A stretch of DNA of 64,000 nucleotides from Chryseobacterium camelliae. Lineage in GTDB: Bacteria > Bacteroidota > Bacteroidia > Flavobacteriales > Weeksellaceae. This document shows positions 35,001 through 44,046 of this stretch, piece after piece. Position 1 is the first letter of the stretch; each line of letters begins with the position of its first letter. The DNA is taken from contig NZ_CP115859.1 of the NCBI RefSeq assembly GCF_027920545.1, positions 558,001 to 622,000 on the forward strand, written 5' to 3'. Below the pieces are notes generated by a model. The model was not told the DNA's origin, ran no database searches, and saw only the letters and a list, made by a program, of their open reading frames with translations. The position numbers and the translations under genes are program-made.

Positions 35001-35268
35001 CCGATAAACTTTCGTAAGACGAAGATTCTACTTTTTTTACGTTTTCCAAAGAACCAACGGCATCTTCAATTTTTCTGGTCACCGATGTTTCTACCTCACT
35101 TGGTGAAGCTCCCGGATATACCGTAGAAATGGTTACCATATTAGTTTCAAACTTCGGAATCAACTCGTACCCCATCATGGAGTAACTTAATAAACCACCC
35201 AGCGTAAGTATCGTAAATAATACGATAACCAGCGATGGCCTTTTAATGGATATTTCTGCTAACTTCAT
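32080..35268 (-). CDS. RND efflux pump, inner-membrane transporter (HAE1-like)
   Basis: 1062 residues, full length for a drug-efflux RND protein with 12 spans and two large periplasmic domains. The N-terminus MKLAEISIKRPSLVIVLFTILTLGGL is typical. TM4 shows the proton-relay aspartates (VVGILVDDAIVVLENVYRHME), and the matching TM10/11 side has LIGLVAKNAIMIVDFA. It exports toxic compounds using proton motive force. It overlaps nothing and follows the adaptor by 7 bp, in a tetR-tolC-adaptor-pump operon. Substrates are unknown. Confidence 0.93.
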   Translation of the reverse strand: MKLAEISIKRPSLVIVLFTILTLGGLLSYSMMGYELIPKFETNMVTISTVYPGASPSEVETSVTRKIEDAVGSLENVKKVESSSYESLSVIMVQLNTGADVNYALNDAQRKVNAILADLPDDADPPSLQKFSLDDLPIMTLSISSDKLNNKELYDLLDKKIEPIFSRVNGVAQVDLVGGQEREIQVNLDEKKMQGYGVAIADVQQAILSSNLDFPTGALKTRTSRSTIRLSGKYKNVAEMNNLVVSNKNGAQVRLSDIATVFDTQKDVEKVARYNQLPTILLQVKKQSDANAVSVSELVKKTIAQVQDNYKAQAIKVNIVDDTTDFTLEAADHVIFDLFLAIILVAIVMLLFLHNIRNAFIVMVSIPMSLIATVIGMYLMGYTLNLMSLLGLSLVVGILVDDAIVVLENVYRHMEMGKSRIRAAYDGASEIGFTVTAITLVIVVVFLPIAMSSGLVSDILTQFCVTVVIATMLSLLASFTIIPWLSSRFGKLVHLSGKNPFEKFILWFEKQLEKFTHWITGILEWCLKTTLRRIMTVIVTFIILISSFMLVAFGFIGGEFFPKMDRGQFLVQMELPKDASVEKTNQVTLAVEKYLRNDKDVVDMITTVGQQSSGFGGAQATLYQSEIQVILVDKSLRNESTDIKSARIKRALEEKFTGVEFKTAPIGLMGADNAPIEMVVTAQDNETANKEANRILELLKKVPGSVDAELSTDSGNPEVQVNIDRDKMASLGLNLSSVGQTMQTAFSGNTDGKFRAGEYEYDINIRFGDANRQSIEDVRNLIFTNNNGEQIRLSQFAEVKMGSGPSLLERRDKAPSVKVKSKVVGRPVGDVANEWAAQFMDNEKTKPAGVTYIWSGDMENQTEGFGTLGIALLAAIVLVYLVMVSLYDSFVYPFVVLFSIPLALIGVMVILAITGNSLNIFTMLGMIMLIGLVAKNAIMIVDFANMRKAAGFSTHDALIQANHARLRPILMTTIAMIFGMIPIAIAKGAGAEMNNGLAWVIIGGLTSSLFLTLIIVPVVYSLFDSVLRRMGQHEKVDYEAEMKADYEHRELSEDGFTPKHVD

Positions 35269-35275
35269 CTTCTGC

Positions 35276-36337
35276 TTACTTTACGATATTGATTTTCGAA
35301 CCGTTATCCAGGTTGATCTGTCCGCTGGTAACGACTTGCTCCCCACCATTCAGTCCGCTTAAGATCTGAACTTTATCTCCATATACTTTTCCGGTCTGAA
35401 CTTTAATTAATTTAGCAGTTCCGTTATTCACAACGAACAATTGTCCTGAACTTACTCCGTTTACGAAAGCTTCTGCAGGAACCGTCAACATATTTTGAGT
35501 TTCAGCACCGTGGTTAGTTTTAAATAAAGCTGTCGCATACATACCCGCTTTAAGGTTTCCTCTGTTCTGAACTTCAATTTCAACAGGGAAATTTAAAGAA
35601 GCATCACTTTTAGGAGCAATGAAAGTAATTCTGCCGCTGAAAGATTCTCCCGGTAAAACATTTACATTAATAGCCACTTCTTGCCCTAATGCAATTTTTC
35701 CTACCTGACTTTCATCTACTAAAACAGAAAGTTTAAGCGAATTAATGTTTACAATTTCAAACATTGCAGTTCCTACTGAAACAACAGTTCCCGGCTCTAC
35801 CATTTTTTTGTTGATCGTACCGCTGATCCCCGCTCTTACATTGGTATCATTTACTTTAACACTCTGAGCTCTTACCGCTGCCTGAGCATTTTTCAGTTGT
35901 AATCTTGAATTATCAAGCTGCTGTTTTGTAACTCCTCCTGTTTTGTATGCATTTTCGTAACGCTGATTATCAATGATTGCATTTTGTAAATTATTTTTAG
36001 CCTGCGTTACATCTACTTCAATAGCATCTCTTTTAATGGTTGCTAAGGTTTGACCAGCCGAAACTCTTGATCCTTCTTTTACCAAAACACTCACAATACG
36101 TCCTGAAATCTCAGAAGACTGGTTCATTTCCTGTTTAGGAAGGAAAGTTCCGTTAGCAGAATAGTCAGTGTTAATATTTTCTCTGCCTACCGTGATCACA
36201 TTTACATTGATTTTATCAACCTGCTTACCCACTTCTTTTACTTCCTGCATCTGTTTTTCTTTGTTGCCGGCAATTTTATAAGCTGCCAAACCGACTAATA
36301 CCGCCGCGACGATAATATATATTAAAGTTTTTTTCAT
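35276..36337 (-). CDS. RND efflux periplasmic adaptor (membrane fusion protein)
   Basis: 353 residues. N-terminal membrane anchor (LIYIIVAAVLVGLAAYKIAG). A lipoyl half-motif (ISGRIVSVLVKEGSRVSAGQTLATI) and its partner (AGISGTINKKMVEPGTVVSVGTAMFEIV) flank a helical hairpin; the beta-barrel and membrane-proximal domains follow. It bridges the RND pump and the outer-membrane channel. Second structural gene in the operon, 9 bp after the TolC-family gene. Confidence 0.92.
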   Translation of the reverse strand: MKKTLIYIIVAAVLVGLAAYKIAGNKEKQMQEVKEVGKQVDKINVNVITVGRENINTDYSANGTFLPKQEMNQSSEISGRIVSVLVKEGSRVSAGQTLATIKRDAIEVDVTQAKNNLQNAIIDNQRYENAYKTGGVTKQQLDNSRLQLKNAQAAVRAQSVKVNDTNVRAGISGTINKKMVEPGTVVSVGTAMFEIVNINSLKLSVLVDESQVGKIALGQEVAINVNVLPGESFSGRITFIAPKSDASLNFPVEIEVQNRGNLKAGMYATALFKTNHGAETQNMLTVPAEAFVNGVSSGQLFVVNNGTAKLIKVQTGKVYGDKVQILSGLNGGEQVVTSGQINLDNGSKINIVK

Positions 36338-36346
36338 TTTCGTTTA

Positions 36347-37699
36347 TTATAAGTTTTGTAGTGTGTTTAATTCTCCTTTTGCTTTAATAAGCTTTATTTC
36401 AGCCTGCTTGTAGTCTAATAAAGCGTTTGCATAGTTTTGTTTAGCCTGAGTCAGCGCATTTTCAGCATCCAATAATTCCGTAAGCGTTGCTAAACCGTTC
36501 TGATAGTTAGATTGAGTATTTTTCTGAACTCTTTCTGCCAATCCTACATTGTCTTTCATGCTATCGATATTAATCAACGCATTTTCCATATTCGTGATGG
36601 CATTTTTATAATCTAAACTTAAGCTCAACTGGGTATTCTGAATATCCTGATCTAAATCCTGAATATCGATTTCCGCCTGGCTAATCTTCGCTTTTGTAGC
36701 GCCTCCGGTAAAGATTGGGATATTTACATTCAAACCAATCGCCGAATAATCACTCCAAAGCACCCCATTTTTAAGACCGTTTGCCAGAGGAAACTTTGCT
36801 CCGTTTGCTCCCCATCCATAATTAGCAGTTAAGCTCACTGTAGGATAAAGGTAAGCTTCCGTTGCTTTTTTGTTGAAAACCAGAAGTTCTTTGTTTTTAT
36901 TCAAAACTTTAAGCTCCATACGTTCATCAAGATTTACAGTACTTGCAATCAATTCAGGTTTAGGTTCGATTGTTTTCTCTTCCAACTCAATTTCTGTACT
37001 GATCGGAATTCCCATATAAAATTTCAATGCATTTTTTGAAAGCTCTACCGAATTGATCAATTGCTGCTTGTTCGATCCAATATTCGTCAATTGCACATTG
37101 GTACGATCCAAATCGATTGCCTTTGCCAGTCCGTTCTTCACCAGGCTCTGGATTACATTTCTTACTTTTTCTGTATTCGCATAGCTTGCTTCGATCGTTT
37201 TAAGATTTTCTTCCTGTACAAATACCTGGTAATAAGCTGTGGCAACGTTTTCAATCAATTGCTCATTAGTCAACTGAGCATTCAGAACATAGAACTCTCT
37301 TGTTGATTTTGCTGCTTTAAGACCCGTAAATACTCTTTGGTCAAAAATCGCCTGCTGAAGTTGTACAGAAGCTGTTGAGTTCCACGGCTGACCAAATTGT
37401 GCTCTGATTTTCTCTCCTCCGAATTCCAGCAATGATTCCTGAATAATAGGATTATAAGTTACACCCGCAGTAGCGCTTATCTGTGGTAAAGCACCGGCTT
37501 TGGCTTCATCAATCTTATATTCGGCTTTTTTGATCTGTAAGGCCGCTTTTTTCGCCTCTGTTTTGTTCTGAAGTGCCTGTTTTATGGCTTCCTGCAGAGA
37601 AATCTGCTGCTGCGCAGATACTGATGAAAAACCGAAAATCATACATGCAGCCGCTATCCCTATTTTTAGCTTTTTTGCAGTGATACACGTTCTTTTCAT
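36347..37699 (-). CDS. TolC-family outer-membrane efflux protein
   Basis: 450 residues. Signal peptide 1-29 (VSA-QQQ) after a long basic n-region. Two long coiled-coil repeats (AIKQALQNKTEAKKAALQIKKAEYKIDEAKAG and ALTQAKQNYANALLDYKQAEIKLIKAKGEL) with Ala/Leu/Gln-rich heptads, and beta segments near LLEFGG and YGWGANG, fit the trimeric TolC channel. It gives the efflux pump its exit through the outer membrane. First structural gene downstream of tetR. Confidence 0.92.
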   Translation of the reverse strand: MKRTCITAKKLKIGIAAACMIFGFSSVSAQQQISLQEAIKQALQNKTEAKKAALQIKKAEYKIDEAKAGALPQISATAGVTYNPIIQESLLEFGGEKIRAQFGQPWNSTASVQLQQAIFDQRVFTGLKAAKSTREFYVLNAQLTNEQLIENVATAYYQVFVQEENLKTIEASYANTEKVRNVIQSLVKNGLAKAIDLDRTNVQLTNIGSNKQQLINSVELSKNALKFYMGIPISTEIELEEKTIEPKPELIASTVNLDERMELKVLNKNKELLVFNKKATEAYLYPTVSLTANYGWGANGAKFPLANGLKNGVLWSDYSAIGLNVNIPIFTGGATKAKISQAEIDIQDLDQDIQNTQLSLSLDYKNAITNMENALINIDSMKDNVGLAERVQKNTQSNYQNGLATLTELLDAENALTQAKQNYANALLDYKQAEIKLIKAKGELNTLQNL

Positions 37700-37796
37700 A
37701 ATTTTATACTCGTTTATTTTTTTAATGTAATTGTGTTATCTTGAATGTTTTTATTTCTAAAGGACGAATCATTTCTTAAAATACTTTAACATTTTT

Positions 37797-38390
37797 TTAT
37801 TTTTTGAACAACATATTCAAAATAATCTCTTTTCTTACGGAAATAATCTTATCGAATTCTTCGCTGCTAATCATTAAATTCTCCATTAACAGAGGTCTGA
37901 TCGCACTCGGGAAGACTAATAATGAAATCATATTTAAAACAAACTGAATGGGCTCCATTTTTTCAATCGTTCCCTTCTCCATTTCTAATTCGATGTCTTT
38001 ATACAGCTTATTCAGTTCATCTTCTTCGATGTCTTTTTTATGACAATTTCCTTTATTAATCTGCGATACGATATAAGTTTCCAGATAAGGATACTGAAGA
38101 CTTGTCGATAAGCTTCCTTCGATAAACTGGCCTATTTTTTCTTTAAAAGGCAGGTCAGAGTTCATTATTATTTCAGACTTTTCCTTCTCCACTTTTTGCG
38201 CTTCATCAAAAATGATCTGAATCAGATTATCCCTGGAACGGAAATAATAATTAATAAGCGTTCTGTTCACACCCGCTGCATCAGCAATTTCCTGAGTAGT
38301 GGCATCAAACTTCCCTTTCACAAAGAATAAATTCTTCGTTGTCTCTTTGATCAATTCTTGTGTTTGGTCTTTTTTGGCTTGATTTGACAT
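37797..38390 (-). CDS. TetR-family regulator of the efflux operon
   Basis: 197 residues. Residues about 8-55 hold the TetR DNA-binding domain: TKNLFFVKGKFDATTQEIADAAGVNRTLINYYFRSRDNLIQIIF. The C-terminal helical domain (60-197) would bind the inducer. It is the first gene before tolC, adaptor and RND pump, 97 bp upstream of tolC. Its promoter is bracketed by two TTGTTAAACAA palindromes, so it probably represses itself and the operon until a substrate binds. Confidence 0.9.
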   Translation of the reverse strand: MSNQAKKDQTQELIKETTKNLFFVKGKFDATTQEIADAAGVNRTLINYYFRSRDNLIQIIFDEAQKVEKEKSEIIMNSDLPFKEKIGQFIEGSLSTSLQYPYLETYIVSQINKGNCHKKDIEEDELNKLYKDIELEMEKGTIEKMEPIQFVLNMISLLVFPSAIRPLLMENLMISSEEFDKIISVRKEIILNMLFKK

Positions 38391-38391
38391 T

Positions 38392-38453
38392 TTTGTTAAA
38401 CAAATTTGTGCAAAGATAATTCAATCGATCGTTTTGACAAAATTGTTAAACAA
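38392..38453 (-). promoter_or_regulatory. tetR promoter with two palindromic operators
   Basis: On the minus strand, -33 TTTTG (38438-38442), 19-bp spacer and -7 TATCTTTG (38411-38418). Operator 1 is TTTGTTAAACAAA (38392-38404) at the transcription start; operator 2 is TTGTTAAACAA (38443-38453) just upstream of -33. Both are exact inverted repeats, centres 50 bp apart. Confidence 0.75.
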
Positions 38454-38545
38454 GAAAATTAAACAAAATTGTATGATATGCATCATAATTTGCTATCAAT
38501 TCATCGATTAATGATTTATTAACTAGTAAAAATGATCTGTTTCAT

Positions 38546-38553
38546 TATCTTTG
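38546..38553 (+). promoter_or_regulatory. Bacteroidota -7 promoter element (TATCTTTG)
   Basis: TATCTTTG fits TAnnTTTG, 18 bp upstream of the type B T9SS gene start codon. Confidence 0.6.
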
Positions 38554-38571
38554 CCGGAAAATTAGTAACAA

Positions 38572-41500
38572 ATGCGAAAAATATTGTTTCTTTTCACAGT
38601 TTTCTGCTGTGGATTTTTGTTTTCTCAAAGCAAAGTTTCTAAAAACAATGACTATTATTTCTACGAAAACAAAGGGCAAATTGTAGATCAAGACGGTAAA
38701 GAGAATCCAAGCGTTAAGTATTTATTCCTTTCTAATGGATTGAATGTACAATTGCGTTCTGGGGGCTTTTCTTATGATGTTTACCAAGTGGAAAAAACAC
38801 CTGATTCCAAAGTCGATAAAAAACAGGCTTTGAATGATCTGTCAATTGAAAAATTTAAATATAAATATCACCGGGTTGATATAGATTTAATTAATTCTAA
38901 TCTTAATGCTGAAATTATTCCTGAAAAAAAATCTCCGGATTATGAAAACTTTTACACTATTCCAAATAAACTCAATGGCATAACAAATGTTTATAGGTAT
39001 AGAAAAGTCACTTATAAAAATATTTACAATAATATAGATCTTGTTTTCTTTAAACCTAAAGATACTTTAAAGCCTATAGAATATAACTTTATTGTGAAAC
39101 CAGGAGGAAAGGTTTCAGATATTAAGATGAAATTCAATGGTACAAAAACATCATTAAAGAATAATAAAATTGTAATGCAACTTCGTTTTGGAGATATGCA
39201 GGAAAACATTCCTTGTTCTTGGCTCACAAATGGAAGTTCTAAACAACAAACAGCTATCCATTTCAAACAAATAGCTGAAAACATTTATGGATTTGAAGGC
39301 AAACAAAATTCTTATAACAGAACTTTAATTATTGATCCTGTTCCAACTCCCCTATGGATTAAAAATCTTCCAAATTGGGTTTGGCATTCAGAATATTTAT
39401 ATAATAGAGTTTTAGCAAATGCTAATCAAGAGGTATATACAAGTTTTACAACCATAGCAAAATATAATATCGCCACCAGTACTTATACCGTAATGGATTT
39501 TAATTCTCAAAATTATGGGTATATATCTAAATTTGATCCTTTAGGGAACAAGATATGGGGAGTTTTTTTGGGAAATCATCAATTCAACTATACCGGTGAT
39601 GAATCAAACGTTTTAAAAGATATAACAATAAACAGCAATAACGAGATATATGCTATTGGTCACGCTAGAGATTCACAAGGAGGAATTAGTAACATAACAA
39701 CACCGGGAGCTCACAAAGAACATACAGTATATCAAAACCAATGGAGTGGCTATGATGTTGATGCTTTTTTAATGAAATTTAATGATAGCGGAATCAGATT
39801 ATGGGGAACTTATTTTGGGAGTAATATTTCCGGGGACACTTTTAATAGTATTGCGCTAGATACAAATGAAAACATAATTTTAGGTGGACGTGGTGGTGAC
39901 GGTGGAATTACAACACCAAACGCTCAAATCCTCAATTACATTCCCGGCTCAGGCGGCATTATTGTTAAATTCTCTCCAAATGGGCAACAACTATACGGTT
40001 CATATTTTAAAATTGCTGAGGGAGTAAAAAAAATCGCAACAGATAACCTTAATAATATCTATATTGCAGGTGATGATTATAGGCAATATACCGTTAATGC
40101 CAATACAACACCCGGAATTCATCAGCAAACTATCATTGGAGAATCAAATGCTTATTTAGCAAAATTAGATAATAACTTTCAGTTTTTATGGGGGACATAC
40201 TTTGGAGGGAAAAACGGATACGGCCTTCAATATAATTCTAATGAAGGAAGAACTACGTCTAGAGATCTAAAAATTGATAAGGACAACAATATAATTCTTT
40301 TGGGCAACACAAATGCCCATGAAAGAATCTCAACTCCGGGAACACATCAAACTGTACGCACCTCCAATCTTGGGAACGATATTTTTTTAACAAAATTTGC
40401 TCCTACGGGACAACAAATCTGGGGAACTTACTATGGGGCAACCACCACTAATGCAGTAGATGATGATTTGGCATTTGGACTTTCGATAGATGATAATAAT
40501 AATCTAGTATTTTCAGGCCAAACTTCAAATAACATTCAAATAGCAACTTCCAACGGATTTCTTCCTAATAATGGAGGAGGATATCATTCCGGTTTTTTCA
40601 CCAAATTCAATACAACAGGAAATCAAGTTTGGGGATCATATTTTTATAATACTATACACTCTATTTTTGCGAAAAGCAATAATATTTATACTTTGGGAGG
40701 AATAGATACTACAAATAATTTTGCTAAGTTTTATGATTGTACTATAGGAATTTCAGCAACTTCTAATTCTCCAGTTTGTATTAATTCATCCATACAATTA
40801 AATGCAACCGGCGGAACAACTTACAACTGGACAGGGCCAAACGGATTTACATCCAATCTCCAAAACCCAATAATTCCAAATGCAACGACAATCAATGCAG
40901 GAGCATATACCTGCCAGATTACCGGCTCTGCAGGTTGCGACGGAACCTTTACCATAAACGTAGTCGTAGGAGATAATACAGCACCGGTTCCAAACACAGC
41001 AAACCTTCCGGACGTTAACGGAGATTGTCACACGGTAATTTCAAATATTCCAACGGCAACAGATAATTGCGCAGGAACAATCAGCGCAACCACAACAGAT
41101 CCTCTGTCTTATTCTCTTCCCGGAACTTATGTAATTCATTGGACCTATAATGACGGAAATGGAAATACTGCAACTCAAAACCAAAATGTAATTGTAACTG
41201 CTCCTGCTCTTCCAACAACCAACAATACACAACAAATATTCTGTAAAACCAACAATCCAAAAATCTCAGACATTCAGATTACAGGACAGAATATAAAATG
41301 GTATGATGCAGCCGGAAATATTTTAACTCCAACTACAGCTTTAATAAATGGACAATCTTATTACGCTACCCAAACCATCAATGGATGCGAAAGTGATAAA
41401 GCTACAATTCAAGTCACGGTAAATGAAACTCCAAAACCAACAGCAAATATAGCCCAGGATTTTTGTGCTTCGGCAAATCCTACTTTAGCGAATTTGACGG

Positions 41501-42591
41501 TTACAGGTACTTCTTTACAGTTCTATAATGCTGCCGGAAATGCATTACCGCTAACGACTCCCCTCGTTCAGGGAACCACTTATTTTGTAACGCAGACATT
41601 GAATAATTGCGAATCGGATAAACTAGCAATATCTGTTACGCTTTCAAATAATAATGTTCCTGCACATGAGTATGCTGAGACTTTGTGTAATAGTACATCA
41701 GGGAATTCAATGATTGTGAATCTGACTTCTTACCAAGGTAATATCATTACCAATCCTGCAGGATACATATTTACTTATACTGATATTTCAGGAAATCCAA
41801 TTTCTAATCCGTCAAACTATACTTTAAATATTGGTTTAAACGCATTTTTTGTAAAGGTTTCAACTCCGGATGGATGTTTTAAAATAGTAAGGCTAAGTTT
41901 AACACTCAATCCGAAGCCGAAGTTAGATCTTCCAGATAAAATAGATTTCTGTAAAGGAAAAAGTATTGTATTGGATGCAGGAAGCGGTTATGCATCCTAT
42001 TTATGGAATACAGGAGCAACAACTCAAACCATTACAGTTTCAACTCCGGGGAATTACTCTGTGACCGTAACGAATAATTTTGGGTGTCAGGATACCGACA
42101 ATACCTTGGTAAGCTATACTATTTTACCTGAAATTGTTATGGTGAACATTAGCAATAATACGGCAACCGTAATTCTTTCGACAACAGGAAATTTTGAATA
42201 TTCATTAGACAATTCCACATGGCAGGATTCTAATATTTTCACAAACCTGAATATCGGAGAATACATTGTCTATGTAAGAACAAAAGAAGGTTGTATTATC
42301 AGTCAAAAACCTTTTTCAATCTTCAACATTCCAAATACATTTACACCAAACGGAGACGGATATAATGATAAATGGAGAATCACAGGATTAGAGAATTATT
42401 CCGGAACCGAAGTCAATGTTTATGACCGAAAAGGACTTCCTGTTTTCAAAGAAACAATTGCTAAAAAACCTTTGATCTGGGATGGAAAACTTAACGGAAA
42501 TCAACTTCCGACCGGAACCTACTGGTATGTCATCAAAGTTTCAGACGGCAGAATTTATACAGGTTGGGTTCTCATTAAGACTAGAGATTAA
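38572..42591 (+). CDS. Large T9SS type B surface protein with SBBP-like repeats
   Basis: 1339 residues. Signal peptide 1-18 (GFLFSQ). Residues about 25-270 resemble the DUF7948 N-terminal domain (YYFYENKGQIVDQDG, then LIIDPVPTPLWIKN). About 285-740 is a beta-propeller of SBBP-like repeats with the recurring LWGTYFGG unit. Then Ig-like and HYR-type modules (about 745-910), further Ig-like modules with paired cysteines (910-1250), and a C-terminal gliding-motility/T9SS type B domain (IPNTFTPNGDGYNDKW, VYDRKGLPVF, WDGKLNG, PTGTYWYVI). Probably anchored at the surface for adhesion or polymer binding. Confidence 0.85.
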   Translation: MRKILFLFTVFCCGFLFSQSKVSKNNDYYFYENKGQIVDQDGKENPSVKYLFLSNGLNVQLRSGGFSYDVYQVEKTPDSKVDKKQALNDLSIEKFKYKYHRVDIDLINSNLNAEIIPEKKSPDYENFYTIPNKLNGITNVYRYRKVTYKNIYNNIDLVFFKPKDTLKPIEYNFIVKPGGKVSDIKMKFNGTKTSLKNNKIVMQLRFGDMQENIPCSWLTNGSSKQQTAIHFKQIAENIYGFEGKQNSYNRTLIIDPVPTPLWIKNLPNWVWHSEYLYNRVLANANQEVYTSFTTIAKYNIATSTYTVMDFNSQNYGYISKFDPLGNKIWGVFLGNHQFNYTGDESNVLKDITINSNNEIYAIGHARDSQGGISNITTPGAHKEHTVYQNQWSGYDVDAFLMKFNDSGIRLWGTYFGSNISGDTFNSIALDTNENIILGGRGGDGGITTPNAQILNYIPGSGGIIVKFSPNGQQLYGSYFKIAEGVKKIATDNLNNIYIAGDDYRQYTVNANTTPGIHQQTIIGESNAYLAKLDNNFQFLWGTYFGGKNGYGLQYNSNEGRTTSRDLKIDKDNNIILLGNTNAHERISTPGTHQTVRTSNLGNDIFLTKFAPTGQQIWGTYYGATTTNAVDDDLAFGLSIDDNNNLVFSGQTSNNIQIATSNGFLPNNGGGYHSGFFTKFNTTGNQVWGSYFYNTIHSIFAKSNNIYTLGGIDTTNNFAKFYDCTIGISATSNSPVCINSSIQLNATGGTTYNWTGPNGFTSNLQNPIIPNATTINAGAYTCQITGSAGCDGTFTINVVVGDNTAPVPNTANLPDVNGDCHTVISNIPTATDNCAGTISATTTDPLSYSLPGTYVIHWTYNDGNGNTATQNQNVIVTAPALPTTNNTQQIFCKTNNPKISDIQITGQNIKWYDAAGNILTPTTALINGQSYYATQTINGCESDKATIQVTVNETPKPTANIAQDFCASANPTLANLTVTGTSLQFYNAAGNALPLTTPLVQGTTYFVTQTLNNCESDKLAISVTLSNNNVPAHEYAETLCNSTSGNSMIVNLTSYQGNIITNPAGYIFTYTDISGNPISNPSNYTLNIGLNAFFVKVSTPDGCFKIVRLSLTLNPKPKLDLPDKIDFCKGKSIVLDAGSGYASYLWNTGATTQTITVSTPGNYSVTVTNNFGCQDTDNTLVSYTILPEIVMVNISNNTATVILSTTGNFEYSLDNSTWQDSNIFTNLNIGEYIVYVRTKEGCIISQKPFSIFNIPNTFTPNGDGYNDKWRITGLENYSGTEVNVYDRKGLPVFKETIAKKPLIWDGKLNGNQLPTGTYWYVIKVSDGRIYTGWVLIKTRD

Positions 42592-42592
42592 C

Positions 42593-42624
42593 AAAAAGCG
42601 AGCAGAAATTTCTGCTCGCTTTTT
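42593..42624. terminator. Strong bidirectional terminator
   Basis: Perfect 16-bp inverted repeat, left arm AAAAAGCGAGCAGAAA and right arm its exact complement, T-tailed on both strands. It separates the type B gene (+) from the convergent S1-domain gene (-). Confidence 0.9.
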
Positions 42625-42643
42625 TATTTTTATAGTATTCAGA

Positions 42644-43465
42644 TTATAGTAATTTAATTTTATCCTCCTCAATATCAATAATTTTATCTTTATAAAGCCC
42701 TCCGATTGCCTTTTTAAAATTCTTTTTACTCATCTGAACTTCATCTTTAATCTCTTCGGGAGAAGATTTGTCCGAAAGATACAATAAGCCGTAATTTTCT
42801 TCCAGTTTGTCTAAAATTTTCTTTTTAAACTCATCAATATTTTCAAAACCTTGAGGCTGCAAAGAAACATCTATTTTTCCATCTTCCCTGATTTCTTTGA
42901 TGTAGCCTGACTCCTTAGATAAAGGATAAAGTTTTTTAAAAACATCAGAAGCATAAATTAACCCTATATACTTTTTATTGATCACCACATTCCAGCCCAA
43001 TTCGCTTTCGTTCATCATGATCAGATCTACCTTATCTCCTTTTTTGAATGGTAAATCCTGATACTGCGGATTTCTTTTAAATTTTGTGGTTCCGGTAATT
43101 AAATCTAAATCTTCGTCAACATAAATATAAACCAAGTATCTTTTTCCTTCAATAATTTTGGTTTTTTGCTGTTTGTAAGGAATAAATAGATCTTTAATAA
43201 TTCCCCAATCCATAAACGCTCCACTTGGAAGACTCTGAACACAGCTCATCACCGCAAACTCTCCCACTTCAGCCAATGGAATTTCTGTCGTTGCTTTCAG
43301 TTTATGATCATCCTGATATACGAAAACTTCTATTTCATCACCAATTTCTTTTTCATCCTGGGCGAAGATTTTAGGTAAAAAAGCCTTTTCAGTATCATCG
43401 GTTAAGATCCATCCTGAATTGTTTTTATCTGAAATTTTTAAAGTCTGAGTTTTTCCGGGTTGCAT
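42644..43465 (-). CDS. CvfB-like S1 RNA-binding protein
   Basis: 273 residues from the ATG at 43465; a longer frame to 43486 would need TTG. It has three S1-like OB-fold segments (about 5-60: NSGWILTDDTEKAFLPKIFA; 65-130: VGEFAVMSCVQSLPSGAFMDWGIIKDLFIPY; 140-200: ELGWNVVINKKYIGLIYASDVF) and a C-terminal winged-helix-like part (SPEEIKDEVQMSKKNFKKAIGGLYKDKII), the layout of CvfB. The family binds RNA and tunes virulence or stress genes in firmicutes; here the role is inference. Monocistronic. Confidence 0.82.
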   Translation of the reverse strand: MQPGKTQTLKISDKNNSGWILTDDTEKAFLPKIFAQDEKEIGDEIEVFVYQDDHKLKATTEIPLAEVGEFAVMSCVQSLPSGAFMDWGIIKDLFIPYKQQKTKIIEGKRYLVYIYVDEDLDLITGTTKFKRNPQYQDLPFKKGDKVDLIMMNESELGWNVVINKKYIGLIYASDVFKKLYPLSKESGYIKEIREDGKIDVSLQPQGFENIDEFKKKILDKLEENYGLLYLSDKSSPEEIKDEVQMSKKNFKKAIGGLYKDKIIDIEEDKIKLL

Positions 43466-43512
43466 TAATGTAAAATTAGCTGACAAAGGTACGGAAATTT
43501 GACTGTTTTAAC

Positions 43513-43995
43513 CTATTTATAATCTTTTAAATCTTTTTTGAGAGTTTTAACTTCATCCAAATAATTGTTGTTTTCTTCAAAATTACCCGATTTCTTTAAT
43601 GTTTTTATAAGTTTGCCATTTTCATAATAATAGCCGAATTCAGATAGTAATTCGGGTTGTTTGGTATAGCCATTTTCACCTAAAATCTGATACTTCTTTG
43701 CATGTACAAAAATTAGTTGATCACGATCAAAAAAATATTCTGTCAAATATTGCACGAATGATACTCCAACAGTATGTTCAATTTTTTTAAGCTTACCATT
43801 TTTATAGAATCCTTTCAGCTCAATCCCATTATCCGTTGTCATATTTTTATCTATAAAATATTCATTAGGAACAGTTTTAATGACATAATTTTTTGTCTGA
43901 TTAATCTGTTCAACTAACTTTTTTATATTTTTCAGATTCTGACTAAAAACCAAACCGGAAAACAATACAGCTATGAGTACGAATATCTTTTGCAT
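43513..43995 (-). CDS. Small secreted protein with MORN-like repeats
   Basis: 160 residues from the ATG at 43995; the TTG at 44007 is unlikely. Signal peptide 1-18 (GLVFSQ). The mature part contains short repeats of the 'FYKNGKLKKIEH' and 'YYENGKLIKTLKKSG' type, which resemble antitoxin/MORN-like tandem strands. No clear family. It lies between the S1-domain gene and a terminator, so it is probably on its own transcript. Confidence 0.6.
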   Translation of the reverse strand: MQKIFVLIAVLFSGLVFSQNLKNIKKLVEQINQTKNYVIKTVPNEYFIDKNMTTDNGIELKGFYKNGKLKKIEHTVGVSFVQYLTEYFFDRDQLIFVHAKKYQILGENGYTKQPELLSEFGYYYENGKLIKTLKKSGNFEENNNYLDEVKTLKKDLKDYK

Positions 43996-44015
43996 TTTTT
44001 TATTCAATATACAAA

Positions 44016-44042
44016 AAAAGAAGACCTTATTGATCTTCTTTT
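44016..44042 (-). terminator. Terminator after the TonB/peroxidase operon
   Basis: AAAAGAAGA pairs with TCTTCTTTT (44016-44024 with 44034-44042), T-rich beyond. It lies 5 bp past the peroxidase stop codon. Confidence 0.8.
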
Positions 44043-44046
44043 ACTA

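Noticed and set aside
36347..37699. Efflux operon as a metal (CzcCBA) exporter
   Set aside because: The pump lacks the metal-type features I would expect and resembles the HAE1 drug-efflux group; substrate left open.
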